From: Sulfurimonas autotrophica DSM 16294
GTDB taxonomy: Bacteria; Campylobacterota; Campylobacteria; Campylobacterales; Sulfurimonadaceae
NCBI RefSeq assembly: GCF_000147355.1
Contig: NC_014506.1
Coordinates: 1,798,001-1,862,000 of the forward strand
Reading direction: 5' to 3'
Length of the DNA stretch: 64,000 bases
Positions within the stretch are counted from its first letter, which is position 1. The number at the start of each line of letters is the position of its first letter. Below, piece after piece: positions 54,548 to 61,894 of the stretch. The position numbers were made by a program, and so were the translations under genes. The notes below the pieces were generated by a model. It was not told the origin of the DNA. It saw only the letters and a program-made list of their open reading frames with translations, and made no database searches.

Positions 54548-55633
54548 TTATCTAGCCGTAGTTCTTTGTTTTATATCTTTTGTATCAACCCAAATATTTG
54601 GAGTCGAACCGCCAGGTGTCAAGAAGATTTTTGCATCTTTATTTACTCTAAGTGCATCATTAAACTTCGTTTGCACTTTCATCTGTTCAAGTTGCAAGAG
54701 TTTTGGTGTCAAAGATTTTGCGATAAGCACATTTGCTTTTGCATTTGCATCTGCTTCAATGGTTACAGCATCAGCTCTACCTTTTGCTTCGATTCTCGCT
54801 TGATCTGCCACACCTTGCGCTTCAGCAGCTCGTTTTAAAGCCTCTTGTTTTGCACGCTGTACTTCTTGTTCTGCGCGTTGTACTTCTTGTTTTGCAAGTT
54901 GTACTCTCTCTATTTGATCTTTTACTTTTGACGGTAAAATAATATCACGTAATTGAATAGACTGTAAAATAACAGGAGAATTTTTCAGACTTTTTATGTT
55001 CTCTCGTATGCCTAATTCAATAGCTGCTGCTATTTTATTACGCTCTACCGGAATTGATTCTGCATCATACTTACCGATAACATTACGAACAACATCACGC
55101 ACGACAGGATTTATGATTTTATCTTCCCAGCTAAAACCCCAGTTAGAAATGGTCTGTGCTGCAAACTGTGCATTCAATCTATACTGCACTGTTAATTCTA
55201 TAGAAACAGGCAGGCCACGTTTATCTAAAATAGTAATTGAAGGTTTTGTAATAATTCCCGAAGCATTAGAGTTTGTCTCTATACGTGAAGCATAATTAAT
55301 TATACGAACTTTAGTATCAACTGTATACACTTTTTGAATCACAGGTATAATAAAATGCAATCCCGGAAGCAAAGCTTGCTCTTGATACTTTCCGTTTGTA
55401 CTTAAAATACCGCGTTCACCCTCTTGAATAATAATAAAAGGCTTTGCCAAAACAAGCATAATAACAATAGCAATGAAGAAATATGTCAGTGCTGCTTTTC
55501 CTCCGCCGAAATTAAAATTTAAATTTGGCATTTGAGGTCCTTTTGGAGTGTTTCCACCACCTGAGTTGGAGTTATTAAATCCTCCACCTTGACTTTTTTT
55601 CTTGTTAAAGTAGTCATTCATATCTGATGCCAT
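54548..55633 (-). CDS. SPFH/prohibitin family membrane protein (HflK/HflC-like)
   Basis: A 361-residue protein with a Gly/Asn-rich N-terminus (about 10-40), one helix (about 48-70), an SPFH domain (about 72-245) and an Ala/Glu/Gln-rich coiled coil (about 245-300) with QRAEQEVQRAKQEA repeats. Such proteins form ring scaffolds controlling membrane proteases. The start is ATG 55633, preceded by AAGGA at ten bases; a TTG six codons earlier would place that site inside the gene. It is alone, not an HflK-HflC pair. Confidence 0.85.
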   Translation of the reverse strand: MASDMNDYFNKKKSQGGGFNNSNSGGGNTPKGPQMPNLNFNFGGGKAALTYFFIAIVIMLVLAKPFIIIQEGERGILSTNGKYQEQALLPGLHFIIPVIQKVYTVDTKVRIINYASRIETNSNASGIITKPSITILDKRGLPVSIELTVQYRLNAQFAAQTISNWGFSWEDKIINPVVRDVVRNVIGKYDAESIPVERNKIAAAIELGIRENIKSLKNSPVILQSIQLRDIILPSKVKDQIERVQLAKQEVQRAEQEVQRAKQEALKRAAEAQGVADQARIEAKGRADAVTIEADANAKANVLIAKSLTPKLLQLEQMKVQTKFNDALRVNKDAKIFLTPGGSTPNIWVDTKDIKQRTTAR

Positions 55634-55664
55634 TAAAATATTGTCCTTCAAGTTTTGTCCCTTT

Positions 55665-56585
55665 TTAATCTATATATGTTAAATAGTGCTCGTATTTTTT
55701 GTTACGGCCAAATACAATATCAAAATATTCACTTTGAATAATTGCTGTTATCTCTCCACGAGAACCTATACCGATTTCTCTGGCATCTACTAAAGCAATA
55801 GGTGTAATTTCTGCTGCGGTACCTGTTAAAAATGCTTCATCTGCAACATACACCTCTTCTCTTGTAATACGGCGGCGTGTTACTTTGTAACCCATATCTT
55901 CAGCCATCTCGATTACTGTTTTTTGTGTGATAGAAGCTAGGGCATTATCACTTGGAGGTGTAATAATTTCACCGTCTTTTATCATAAAAAATGATGCCCC
56001 GCTTGCCTCTGCAACATAGCCCTGATCGTCGAGTAAAAGTGCTTCATCGTAGCCGCAGTCAATAGCTTCATATTTTGCCATTTGCGAGTTGAGATAATTT
56101 GCCGTAGCCTTTGCTTTACCCATATTTGAAGTATTTGCCGGCCTTGTCATAGAAACTATTTTTAAACGGATTCCTTTGCGCATTCCCTCTTCACCAAGGT
56201 AAGCACCCCATTCCCATGCAGCTACCGCAGTTTCAACAGGAGCATCTTTATGGTAAAGTCCCATCACGCCGTACCCTAAAAATGAAAAAGGACGAAGATA
56301 TACATTATCACCTGTAAATTCATTTTTACGTACCAACTCAATTTGAGCAAGATTTAACTCTTCAACCGTATAAGGGATGTCTATCAACGTCATTTTTGCT
56401 GATTCTTTGAGTCTTTTTGTGTGGTCATTCAAACGAAATATAGCATACCCTTTGTCTGTTTTATATGCCTTTGTTCCTTCAATAACACCATTACCGTAAT
56501 GAATTGTATGTGTAAGTACATGTACCTTTGCATCATCCCATGCAACGAATTTTCCATTCATCCAAATATATTTGGCTGCGTCCAT
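55665..56585 (-). CDS. ilvE: Branched-chain amino acid aminotransferase
   Basis: A 306-residue PLP-dependent class IV aminotransferase, last step of Val, Leu and Ile synthesis. It has IHYGNGVIEGTKAY, RLNDHTKRL, the PLP-lysine region MGKAKATANYLNSQMAKYEA (Lys near 160), GYVAEASGASFFM and FLTGTAAEITPI. The start is ATG 56585, preceded by GGAG at the right distance; a longer frame from 56624 has no such site. The length is typical. Confidence 0.95.
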   Translation of the reverse strand: MDAAKYIWMNGKFVAWDDAKVHVLTHTIHYGNGVIEGTKAYKTDKGYAIFRLNDHTKRLKESAKMTLIDIPYTVEELNLAQIELVRKNEFTGDNVYLRPFSFLGYGVMGLYHKDAPVETAVAAWEWGAYLGEEGMRKGIRLKIVSMTRPANTSNMGKAKATANYLNSQMAKYEAIDCGYDEALLLDDQGYVAEASGASFFMIKDGEIITPPSDNALASITQKTVIEMAEDMGYKVTRRRITREEVYVADEAFLTGTAAEITPIALVDAREIGIGSRGEITAIIQSEYFDIVFGRNKKYEHYLTYID

Positions 56586-56684
56586 TAAAATCTCCAAATT
56601 GTTAATTATTGATATTTTATCCAAAATGCTATTTACATTGTATTAAGTGTCTGATTGAGGTAGCTAGAAAAGGTTTTGTTTATG

Positions 56685-56713
56685 CATGTAAAGCCTTTAA
56701 AAGACTTTACATG
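56685..56713 (-). terminator. Hairpin after the first porin gene
   Basis: Read on the minus strand, CATGTAAAGTCTTT and AAAGGCTTTACATG pair over 14 positions with one U-G wobble; on the plus strand the same position is a C-A mismatch, so the hairpin fits minus-strand RNA, the porin direction. It lies about 47 bases after the porin stop. The T run is poor. One arm is part of a TTACATGTAA copy. Confidence 0.55.
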
Positions 56714-56716
56714 TAA
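56707..56716. repeat. TTACATGTAA palindrome
   Basis: The only exact copy outside a gene, extended to TTTACATGTAAA at 56706-56717; it overlaps the arm of the porin terminator hairpin. Confidence 0.7.
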
Positions 56717-56759
56717 ACAAAAGGGGAGGAGAAATGAAATTTGAAATTTGTGTTTTAGC

Positions 56760-57965
56760 TTAGAATCTTACTTCGGCAGTAAGCATATATGCCGTACCGT
56801 TATTTATTTCTTTCGCACTGCCTGCTTCGTTGTCAGTAATAATTGCATTGGCAACCCATTGAACATTTTTGTTCATTTCCCATGCTGCACCTATAAGATA
56901 ACCTCTATCTTCACGTTCTGCACTTACACCGTTATATGTAGTTTTAGTTTTCGGTGTCCAAGAATCATAACGAGCAAAACATCTGTACTCTTTTTCTTCA
57001 CCTAAACGATACTCTGCATTCACGCTGTAACCATCACCTGATTGTTTTGATACATTATTAGCAATATCCGAAGTATCTTTTGAGTATACATATTGCGCTG
57101 CAACTAAGAATGAAGGTTGATTATATACAGTATGTAATCCACCAAAAATTAAATCTTGTTGTTCAGTTACTGTACCCACCGTTACAGATTTATGTCCTTG
57201 ATTATACTGACCAAAGAAAGATGCATCCCAATAAGTTTTTTTCGTTTGTTTATCTTTACCGTCTACACCCATTAAGTGAGCAGTTGTTCTCCACTCAAAA
57301 CTCATACCGTTACCATTGCTTGCAGAATGGTATCCTTCACCGTTAAACAATCCATAATCAGCATCAAAATATTGTGTTCTTGTTTTAAACATCACACCGA
57401 AGTCAGCAGAGTTTGACAAGTCTGGCCCGTGTGCTTTATCTTCAATAAGAATTTTAGAAATATTACGGAAATACCAAGCATTATGCTCTTCATAATCATG
57501 CCAAGGACGGTGAGCAAGACCGATTTCAACACCTGTGTTTGCAAATACGTTATTTAAGAAAAGATATGCATATTTTGCACGTACTTTTTCATCACCTGTT
57601 ACATCTTTAGATATATCAAATGTAATGCGGTAGTATGATTTAGAGTCATCTAAAAGGTATGCTTTAAGTTGAAAGTATGCACGACGAATTTCAAATTCTG
57701 ATGTATCTTTATTCGAGTTTATTGAACCGTCTGCTAAAGTAGAATCATAATCATTATATGTATACCCTAAATATGTTAACCCTGAAAACTTTAATTTATC
57801 AGCTTTTGAAAATACTGATGTCGGAGTTTTAATAAGAGTGCGTCCCTCAGCAGATTTTGTAAATACTTGACCGTTTGCGTCTTGGTATAATTTAGTAGCA
57901 CCCGCATTTGCAGCAACTGAGCCCAGAGTTAAAGCAGCTAAAGCTGATAAAACGATTTTTTTCAT
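56760..57965 (-). CDS. Porin of the phosphate-selective (OprO/OprP-like) type
   Basis: A 401-residue outer membrane barrel. The signal peptide is MKKIVLSALAALTLGSVAANA (about 21 residues); the mature protein has EFEIRRAYFQLKAYL (about 90-104) and GLAHRPWHDYEEHNAWYFR, typical of Porin_O_P proteins, and ends in a C-terminal Phe strand (TAEVRF). A Pho-type box and -10 lie upstream, so phosphate starvation probably induces it and phosphate is the likely solute. Its first 39 coding bases are identical to those of the porin at 58577. It is read away from the small secreted gene. Confidence 0.82.
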   Translation of the reverse strand: MKKIVLSALAALTLGSVAANAGATKLYQDANGQVFTKSAEGRTLIKTPTSVFSKADKLKFSGLTYLGYTYNDYDSTLADGSINSNKDTSEFEIRRAYFQLKAYLLDDSKSYYRITFDISKDVTGDEKVRAKYAYLFLNNVFANTGVEIGLAHRPWHDYEEHNAWYFRNISKILIEDKAHGPDLSNSADFGVMFKTRTQYFDADYGLFNGEGYHSASNGNGMSFEWRTTAHLMGVDGKDKQTKKTYWDASFFGQYNQGHKSVTVGTVTEQQDLIFGGLHTVYNQPSFLVAAQYVYSKDTSDIANNVSKQSGDGYSVNAEYRLGEEKEYRCFARYDSWTPKTKTTYNGVSAEREDRGYLIGAAWEMNKNVQWVANAIITDNEAGSAKEINNGTAYMLTAEVRF

Positions 57966-57981
57966 TTTTGAATTCCTTTTT
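57927..57981 (-). repeat. Inverted copy of the porin leader repeat (left)
   Basis: 55 bases covering the ribosome binding site, start codon and first 13 codons of the first porin. It matches 58561-58615 on the other strand at 54 of 55 positions; the one difference lies in GGAATTC versus GGACTTC. Confidence 0.9.
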
Positions 57982-58002
57982 GTTTTTCGTTTGTTCGGCG
58001 GA

Positions 58003-58035
58003 AGTATAAAATGTCTAGGTTACATAAAGATTACA
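58003..58035 (-). promoter_or_regulatory. Pho-type box and -10 of the first porin gene
   Basis: On the minus strand, TGTAATC (58035-58029) and TGTAACC (58024-58018) start 11 bases apart; the -10 TATACT (58008-58003) begins after nine bases. The box takes the place of a -35, as in PhoB-activated promoters. Confidence 0.72.
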
Positions 58036-58050
58036 AAGATACTTTCATTT

Positions 58051-58083
58051 TGTAACCTTGTTGTAATCTTCTTTTTCTATTAT
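58051..58083 (+). promoter_or_regulatory. Pho-type box and -10 of the small secreted gene
   Basis: TGTAACC (58051-58057) and TGTAATC (58062-58068) start 11 bases apart; the -10 TATTAT (58078-58083) begins after nine bases. It is divergent from, and 16 bases away from, the porin box. Confidence 0.7.
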
Positions 58084-58118
58084 TGCGGCATCAATCTACA
58101 AAGGGAGCAAAGAAAGTT

Positions 58119-58415
58119 ATGACAAAAAATAAAATTAAAGAACTACTTAGTATTACTATGATTATTTTTTCTTTATTTCTTTTTGCAACTCCTAGTGTAG
58201 ATACAAGTTTTTTTGATGCAAGTAGTGAAAAAGTTTTAGATCTTGAAAACGAAACAGAGCAAGAACATGATGAAGAAAAAAAAGAGTTTACTCTTTTTAA
58301 CACTTTTTCATTTTATCGTCTCTTTACATGTAAACAAAAACCTGTATATCACGTATGCTTGCAAAGCTATCATAACAACTTATCTTTATTTAAACCACCA
58401 ATACTACACTCTTAA
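58119..58415 (+). CDS. Small secreted protein, probably phosphate-regulated, unrecognised
   Basis: A 98-residue protein with an N-terminal hydrophobic segment (about 8-25) that looks like a signal peptide or anchor, an acidic stretch (about 40-56: Glu/Asp-rich with EQEHDEEKKE) and a C-terminal part with two cysteines (FTCKQKPVYHVC). The start is the ATG preceded by GGGAG; a TTG 12 codons earlier is in frame but unlikely. Its promoter carries a Pho-type box. It lies between two porin genes. No family is recognised. Confidence 0.6.
   Translation: MTKNKIKELLSITMIIFSLFLFATPSVDTSFFDASSEKVLDLENETEQEHDEEKKEFTLFNTFSFYRLFTCKQKPVYHVCLQSYHNNLSLFKPPILHS
58324..58333. repeat. TTACATGTAA palindrome
   Basis: Exact copy, extended to TTTACATGTAAA at 58323-58334, in the small secreted gene; encodes Phe-Thr-Cys-Lys. 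Confidence 0.75.
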
Positions 58416-58444
58416 ACACTAACTATTTCATTATATTTTAAAGT

Positions 58445-58511
58445 TTGAACTCATAGATACTGTTTTCTATCTGTTTGTTCACCTTTTCGAATTCCCTGTC
58501 TATAGGTTCAA
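58445..58511 (+). promoter_or_regulatory. Leader region of the second porin with imperfect inverted repeat
   Basis: TTGAACTCATAGAT (58445-58458) and GTCTATAGGTTCAA (58498-58511) are an imperfect inverted repeat, 11 of 14 matching, separated by about 39 bases. No Pho-type box is visible between 58416 and 58576. The repeat could be an operator or a terminator for the preceding gene. Confidence 0.3.
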
Positions 58512-58560
58512 CTTTACAATATATATAAATTCAATTTTACATCTATTCAAAGCAAAATAA

Positions 58561-58615
58561 AAAAAGGACTTCAAAAATGAAAAAAATCGTTTTATCAGCT
58601 TTAGCTGCTTTAACT
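58561..58615 (+). repeat. Inverted copy of the porin leader repeat (right)
   Basis: Partner of 57927-57981. The two copies face each other across 579 bases that hold both divergent Pho boxes, the small secreted gene and the promoter region of the second porin. Confidence 0.9.
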
Positions 58616-59728
58616 ATAACAACTGCCATCAATGCAGAAACAACGACAGAGGTTTCTAATACAGAAAAAAACGTTCTAGATAGAATTCATTTCAAAGGTG
58701 ATCTGAGATTAAGATATGAAAGTAAAGAAACTTTTTATAAAGATGGAACCGAAAGTACAAACAAATCAACGTATCACAATAGATATAGATTAAGATTAGT
58801 GTCCGCTATTGATTTAACTACAAATCTAAAATTTGACGCTGGTATGAGAAGTGGCTATGGCAACCCGACTTCAGGGAATCAAACATTTCTGGATAATAAA
58901 GCTTTAAGTAATTACTTTTGGCAATCACTGAGAATCAATATTTTAGGCTTTACGTATAAAAATGGAGACTCTACAATAAAAGTTGGAAGACATCCATATA
59001 TGATATATAGACCGATTAAGTCACAACTTATTTGGGATAATGATATCTCATTTAATGGCGTAAGTTATAACTATGAAAATGACTCTTTAAGCATTAACTT
59101 AGGTATCAATCAACCAACGTATGCTGAACAGGTTACTGCAAAAGATACTATCAACCTCTATTTTGTACAATACGTACAGAAAATAAAATTAGAAAAATCT
59201 CAATTAAATGTAGGTGCAGGTATTTATTATTATGACGGTATAAAAGGAAATACACCTATTTATGGCACTAATAAAGGTACAGGTATGGGTAATACTTTGG
59301 TAAACGGTGTGTTTAAAAATGATTATCACATTGCAGAAGCATTTACAGAACTTAAGTTTAAAGATGTGTTTGGTAAACCACTTACACTCGCTGCCGGAAT
59401 GGCATATAATACTGCAGCCAGTGATAAAAACTTTGGGTATGATTTGGCATTTCAAGTAGGTAAAGCAAAAAAAGTTCATGATTGGCAGGTAAAGTATTCT
59501 TATACTGATCTTCAAGCAGATGCAGTACTTGGTGCTCACAGCGACTCTGATAATTTTGGTGGTGGTACTGCTGCTAAAGGACATGCAATTAGAACAAAAT
59601 ATAAATTTGGCAAAAACACATACCTTGCTGGAACATTCTTTTTCAATACACTTTATGCAGGCAAAAAAGATGGTAAACCAGAAGCAGATTATGAACGTGT
59701 ACAATTGGATGCTATCATAAAGTTTTAA
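58577..59728 (+). CDS. Putative outer membrane porin
   Basis: A 383-residue barrel with signal peptide MKKIVLSALAALTITTAINA and mature start near ETTTEV. It has HFKGDLRLRYESKETF (about 38-53), NRYRLRLVSAIDL, KVGRHPYMI and the C-terminal strand YERVQLDAIIKF with terminal Phe. This resembles alternating-strand putative porins of Campylobacterota and differs from the first porin beyond the leader. AAGGA precedes the ATG. The substrate is unknown; its place beside pst suggests phosphate or a related anion. Confidence 0.75.
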   Translation: MKKIVLSALAALTITTAINAETTTEVSNTEKNVLDRIHFKGDLRLRYESKETFYKDGTESTNKSTYHNRYRLRLVSAIDLTTNLKFDAGMRSGYGNPTSGNQTFLDNKALSNYFWQSLRINILGFTYKNGDSTIKVGRHPYMIYRPIKSQLIWDNDISFNGVSYNYENDSLSINLGINQPTYAEQVTAKDTINLYFVQYVQKIKLEKSQLNVGAGIYYYDGIKGNTPIYGTNKGTGMGNTLVNGVFKNDYHIAEAFTELKFKDVFGKPLTLAAGMAYNTAASDKNFGYDLAFQVGKAKKVHDWQVKYSYTDLQADAVLGAHSDSDNFGGGTAAKGHAIRTKYKFGKNTYLAGTFFFNTLYAGKKDGKPEADYERVQLDAIIKF

Positions 59729-59748
59729 TACACAAATTTCAAATTTTA

Positions 59749-59781
59749 TGTAATCAATTTGTAACCAAACTACTTTATACT
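59749..59781 (+). promoter_or_regulatory. Pho-type box and -10 of pstS
   Basis: TGTAATC (59749-59755) and TGTAACC (59760-59766) start 11 bases apart; the -10 TATACT (59776-59781) follows after nine bases. The pstS ATG is 30 bases further on. Confidence 0.78.
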
Positions 59782-59811
59782 TTCACAACTTAAATTTAAA
59801 AGGTGTAATAA

Positions 59812-60816
59812 ATGACAAAAGTAATCAAACTCGCTCTTGCTGCTTCAGTACTTGTCGGTGGACTTAGTGCAAACGATGTAATCAAAGGAAGCGGTGCTTC
59901 TTTTCCATACAGCGTTTATCAAAAATGGACAAAAGCTTACTATAAAGCAACCGGTATTAAAGTTGACTATATTTCTAAAGGGTCTTCTAAAGGTATCAAA
60001 GATGCAAAAGCAAGACAAGTTGATTTTGCCGGTACTGATAAACCTTTATCACCTAAAGCGCTTAAAAAGTACAATTTATACCAATTTCCTGGTGTTGTCG
60101 GTGCAATTACAATGGGTTACAACCTTCCGGGTGTTTCTAACTTAAAATTAAGCAGAAGTGCAATCGTTGCCATTTCTGAAGGTAAAGTAAAATACTGGGA
60201 TAACAAGCTTATAACTAATGCGAACAAAGACTTACATCTTCCACACGAAAAAGTTACTTTCGTTCACCGTGCAGACGGTTCGGGTACGACTTTTAACTAT
60301 ACATACTTCTTAAGTAAAGTTTCTAAAAATTGGAGACACACATATGGTGCTAAGAAATCTCTTAACTGGCCTGGTCGCCAGCATATAGGCGGAAACAAAA
60401 ACACAGGTGTCGCAAGTTTAATTAAGCAGACTCCTTACTCTGTCGGTTATATTGACTATGCTGATGCACAAAAAAACGGCATCATTATGGCTGCAGTTGA
60501 AAACAAAGCTGGCAAATACATTAAACCTGAATTAAAAGCATTTCAAACAGCGGCTGCAAAAGCGAGTTTAGACCCTAAAAAAGATTTTTATTCAGTAATT
60601 GCCGACCCTGCAGGTGCTAACTCTTACCCGATTGTAGCGGCTACATTCATCTTAGTTCCTGCAGAAAAACCCCAAATGGATAAAAAAGTTACAGCATTTT
60701 TTGACTGGTCATACAAAAACGGTCAAGAGATTGCAAAAAGCTTAGGTTTTGTTCCATTACCAGATAGTTTAACTAACAAAATTAGCAAATACTGGGAACA
60801 AAAAGAAATTAAATAA
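59812..60816 (+). CDS. pstS: Phosphate-binding periplasmic protein
   Basis: A 334-residue high-affinity phosphate receptor of the PstSCAB transporter. It has the signal peptide MTKVIKLALAASVLVGGLSA (about 20 residues), then the pstS start IKGSGASFPYSVYQKW with the phosphate-binding Gly-Ser-Gly-Ala-Ser, DFAGTDKPLS, VHRADGSGTTFNYTYFL and VGYIDYADA. The protein is basic and has no cysteine. It is followed by a hairpin that may limit read-through into pstC. Confidence 0.95.
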   Translation: MTKVIKLALAASVLVGGLSANDVIKGSGASFPYSVYQKWTKAYYKATGIKVDYISKGSSKGIKDAKARQVDFAGTDKPLSPKALKKYNLYQFPGVVGAITMGYNLPGVSNLKLSRSAIVAISEGKVKYWDNKLITNANKDLHLPHEKVTFVHRADGSGTTFNYTYFLSKVSKNWRHTYGAKKSLNWPGRQHIGGNKNTGVASLIKQTPYSVGYIDYADAQKNGIIMAAVENKAGKYIKPELKAFQTAAAKASLDPKKDFYSVIADPAGANSYPIVAATFILVPAEKPQMDKKVTAFFDWSYKNGQEIAKSLGFVPLPDSLTNKISKYWEQKEIK

Positions 60817-60840
60817 ATTTCAAATTTCATTCTCTCTTTA

Positions 60841-60867
60841 TTATGTCACACTTCTCATGTGACATAA
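60841..60867 (+). terminator. Hairpin between pstS and pstC
   Basis: TTATGTCACA (60841-60850) and TGTGACATAA (60858-60867) form a perfect ten-pair stem with a seven-base loop, 25 bases after the pstS stop. A weak T-rich tail follows. It would allow more PstS than PstC to be made. Confidence 0.65.
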
Positions 60868-60881
60868 ATTTATTCTCCTTA

Positions 60882-60914
60882 TGTAATCTCTTTGTAATTA
60901 AATTTTTATATAAT
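60882..60914 (+). promoter_or_regulatory. Pho-type box and -10 of pstC
   Basis: TGTAATC (60882-60888) and TGTAATT (60893-60899) start 11 bases apart; the -10 TATAAT (60909-60914) follows after nine bases. It lies directly after the pstS hairpin, so pstCAB-phoU probably has its own phosphate-controlled start. Confidence 0.72.
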
Positions 60915-60946
60915 ATCATATTAATTTAATTCTAGGGTTTTCTTGC

Positions 60947-61894
60947 ATGGAAAAAATATTTCAAAAGCTCTCTTTTTCAAGTGCTTCTCTTGTACTAATT
61001 CTTCTGATTGGTATATTCATTACATTGTTTAATGCTGCCAAACCTGCGATTGATGAGTTTGGACTGCATTTTCTTGCTGATCCTACATGGAACAAAGAAG
61101 TTGTCATCGACACACCAAACACGACTGCATCGGCTGCAATGAGTAATGACATTGCCGATGAAGACGATATGCTGCTTGATGAAGATGATGAAGATTCTTT
61201 AAACACAAAAACAATATACGGCGGACTTGTACCGATAATCGGAACAATACTCTCTACACTGATTGCTCTGCTTTTTGCTCTGCCTATTGCTATGGGTATT
61301 GCTGTATTTTTAGCTGAAATCGCATCAAAAACAGTCTCAAAATTTGTCGGCATGGCCATTGAGCTTTTGGCTGCGATTCCAAGTATCATATTCGGTATGT
61401 GGGGGCTCTATTATTTTGCACCGATTATCGCAAATACTTTCGGCGGTTATCAAGTATCACTTCTCACTGCAGGACTTGTGCTTGGTGTTATGATTCTTCC
61501 GTTTATGGCAGCTATTACTCGTGATAGTATGAACACAACGCCTGATGTACTCAAAGAATCTGCTTATGCTTTGGGGGCAACTAAATTTGAGGTAGTAAAA
61601 GATGTTATCTTTCCTTACTCGAAAGTCGGTATTATCGGTTCGATTATTTTAGCACTCGGACGTGCTTTGGGTGAGACAATGGCGGTTGCTTTTCTTATCG
61701 GTGCGGTTTATTCTCTGCCTGAGAAGATTACAGATCCGACTATTTCCATCCCTGTTGCTATGGCTGTAAACTTTGGTGAAGCCAGCGGACTTGGTGAGAG
61801 TGCCCTGTTTTACTTAGGTCTCATACTCTTTGTCATGAGCTTTATTATCATTTCAGTTGCTAAATTTTACTTTTTAAAAAGGGTTAAAGTATGA
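60947..61894 (+). CDS. pstC: Phosphate ABC transporter permease PstC
   Basis: A 315-residue permease with six helices. A BPD_transp segment is visible: EVVKDVIFPYSKVGIIGSIILALGRALGETMAVAFLIG (about 204-241). Residues about 54-86, between the first and second helices on the periplasmic side, hold an acidic insert (EDDMLLDEDDEDS), longer and more acidic than usual. Its start follows the hairpin and box described before it. Its stop overlaps the pstA ATG by four bases. Confidence 0.93.
   Translation: MEKIFQKLSFSSASLVLILLIGIFITLFNAAKPAIDEFGLHFLADPTWNKEVVIDTPNTTASAAMSNDIADEDDMLLDEDDEDSLNTKTIYGGLVPIIGTILSTLIALLFALPIAMGIAVFLAEIASKTVSKFVGMAIELLAAIPSIIFGMWGLYYFAPIIANTFGGYQVSLLTAGLVLGVMILPFMAAITRDSMNTTPDVLKESAYALGATKFEVVKDVIFPYSKVGIIGSIILALGRALGETMAVAFLIGAVYSLPEKITDPTISIPVAMAVNFGEASGLGESALFYLGLILFVMSFIIISVAKFYFLKRVKV

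Noticed and set aside
58416-58576. A fifth Pho-type box in front of the second porin
   Set aside because: No pair of TGTAAYC half-sites at 11 bases is present on either strand; only TTTACAA and TTTTACA fragments with the wrong spacing.
59204-59704. A 166-codon open frame on the minus strand opposite the second porin
   Set aside because: It is antisense to a clear porin, its product is a Cys/Ile/Phe-rich string without family features, and no ribosome binding site precedes it.
60961-61389. A 142-codon open frame on the minus strand inside pstC
   Set aside because: It owes its length to the antisense of the acidic run, giving poly-Ser; not protein-like.
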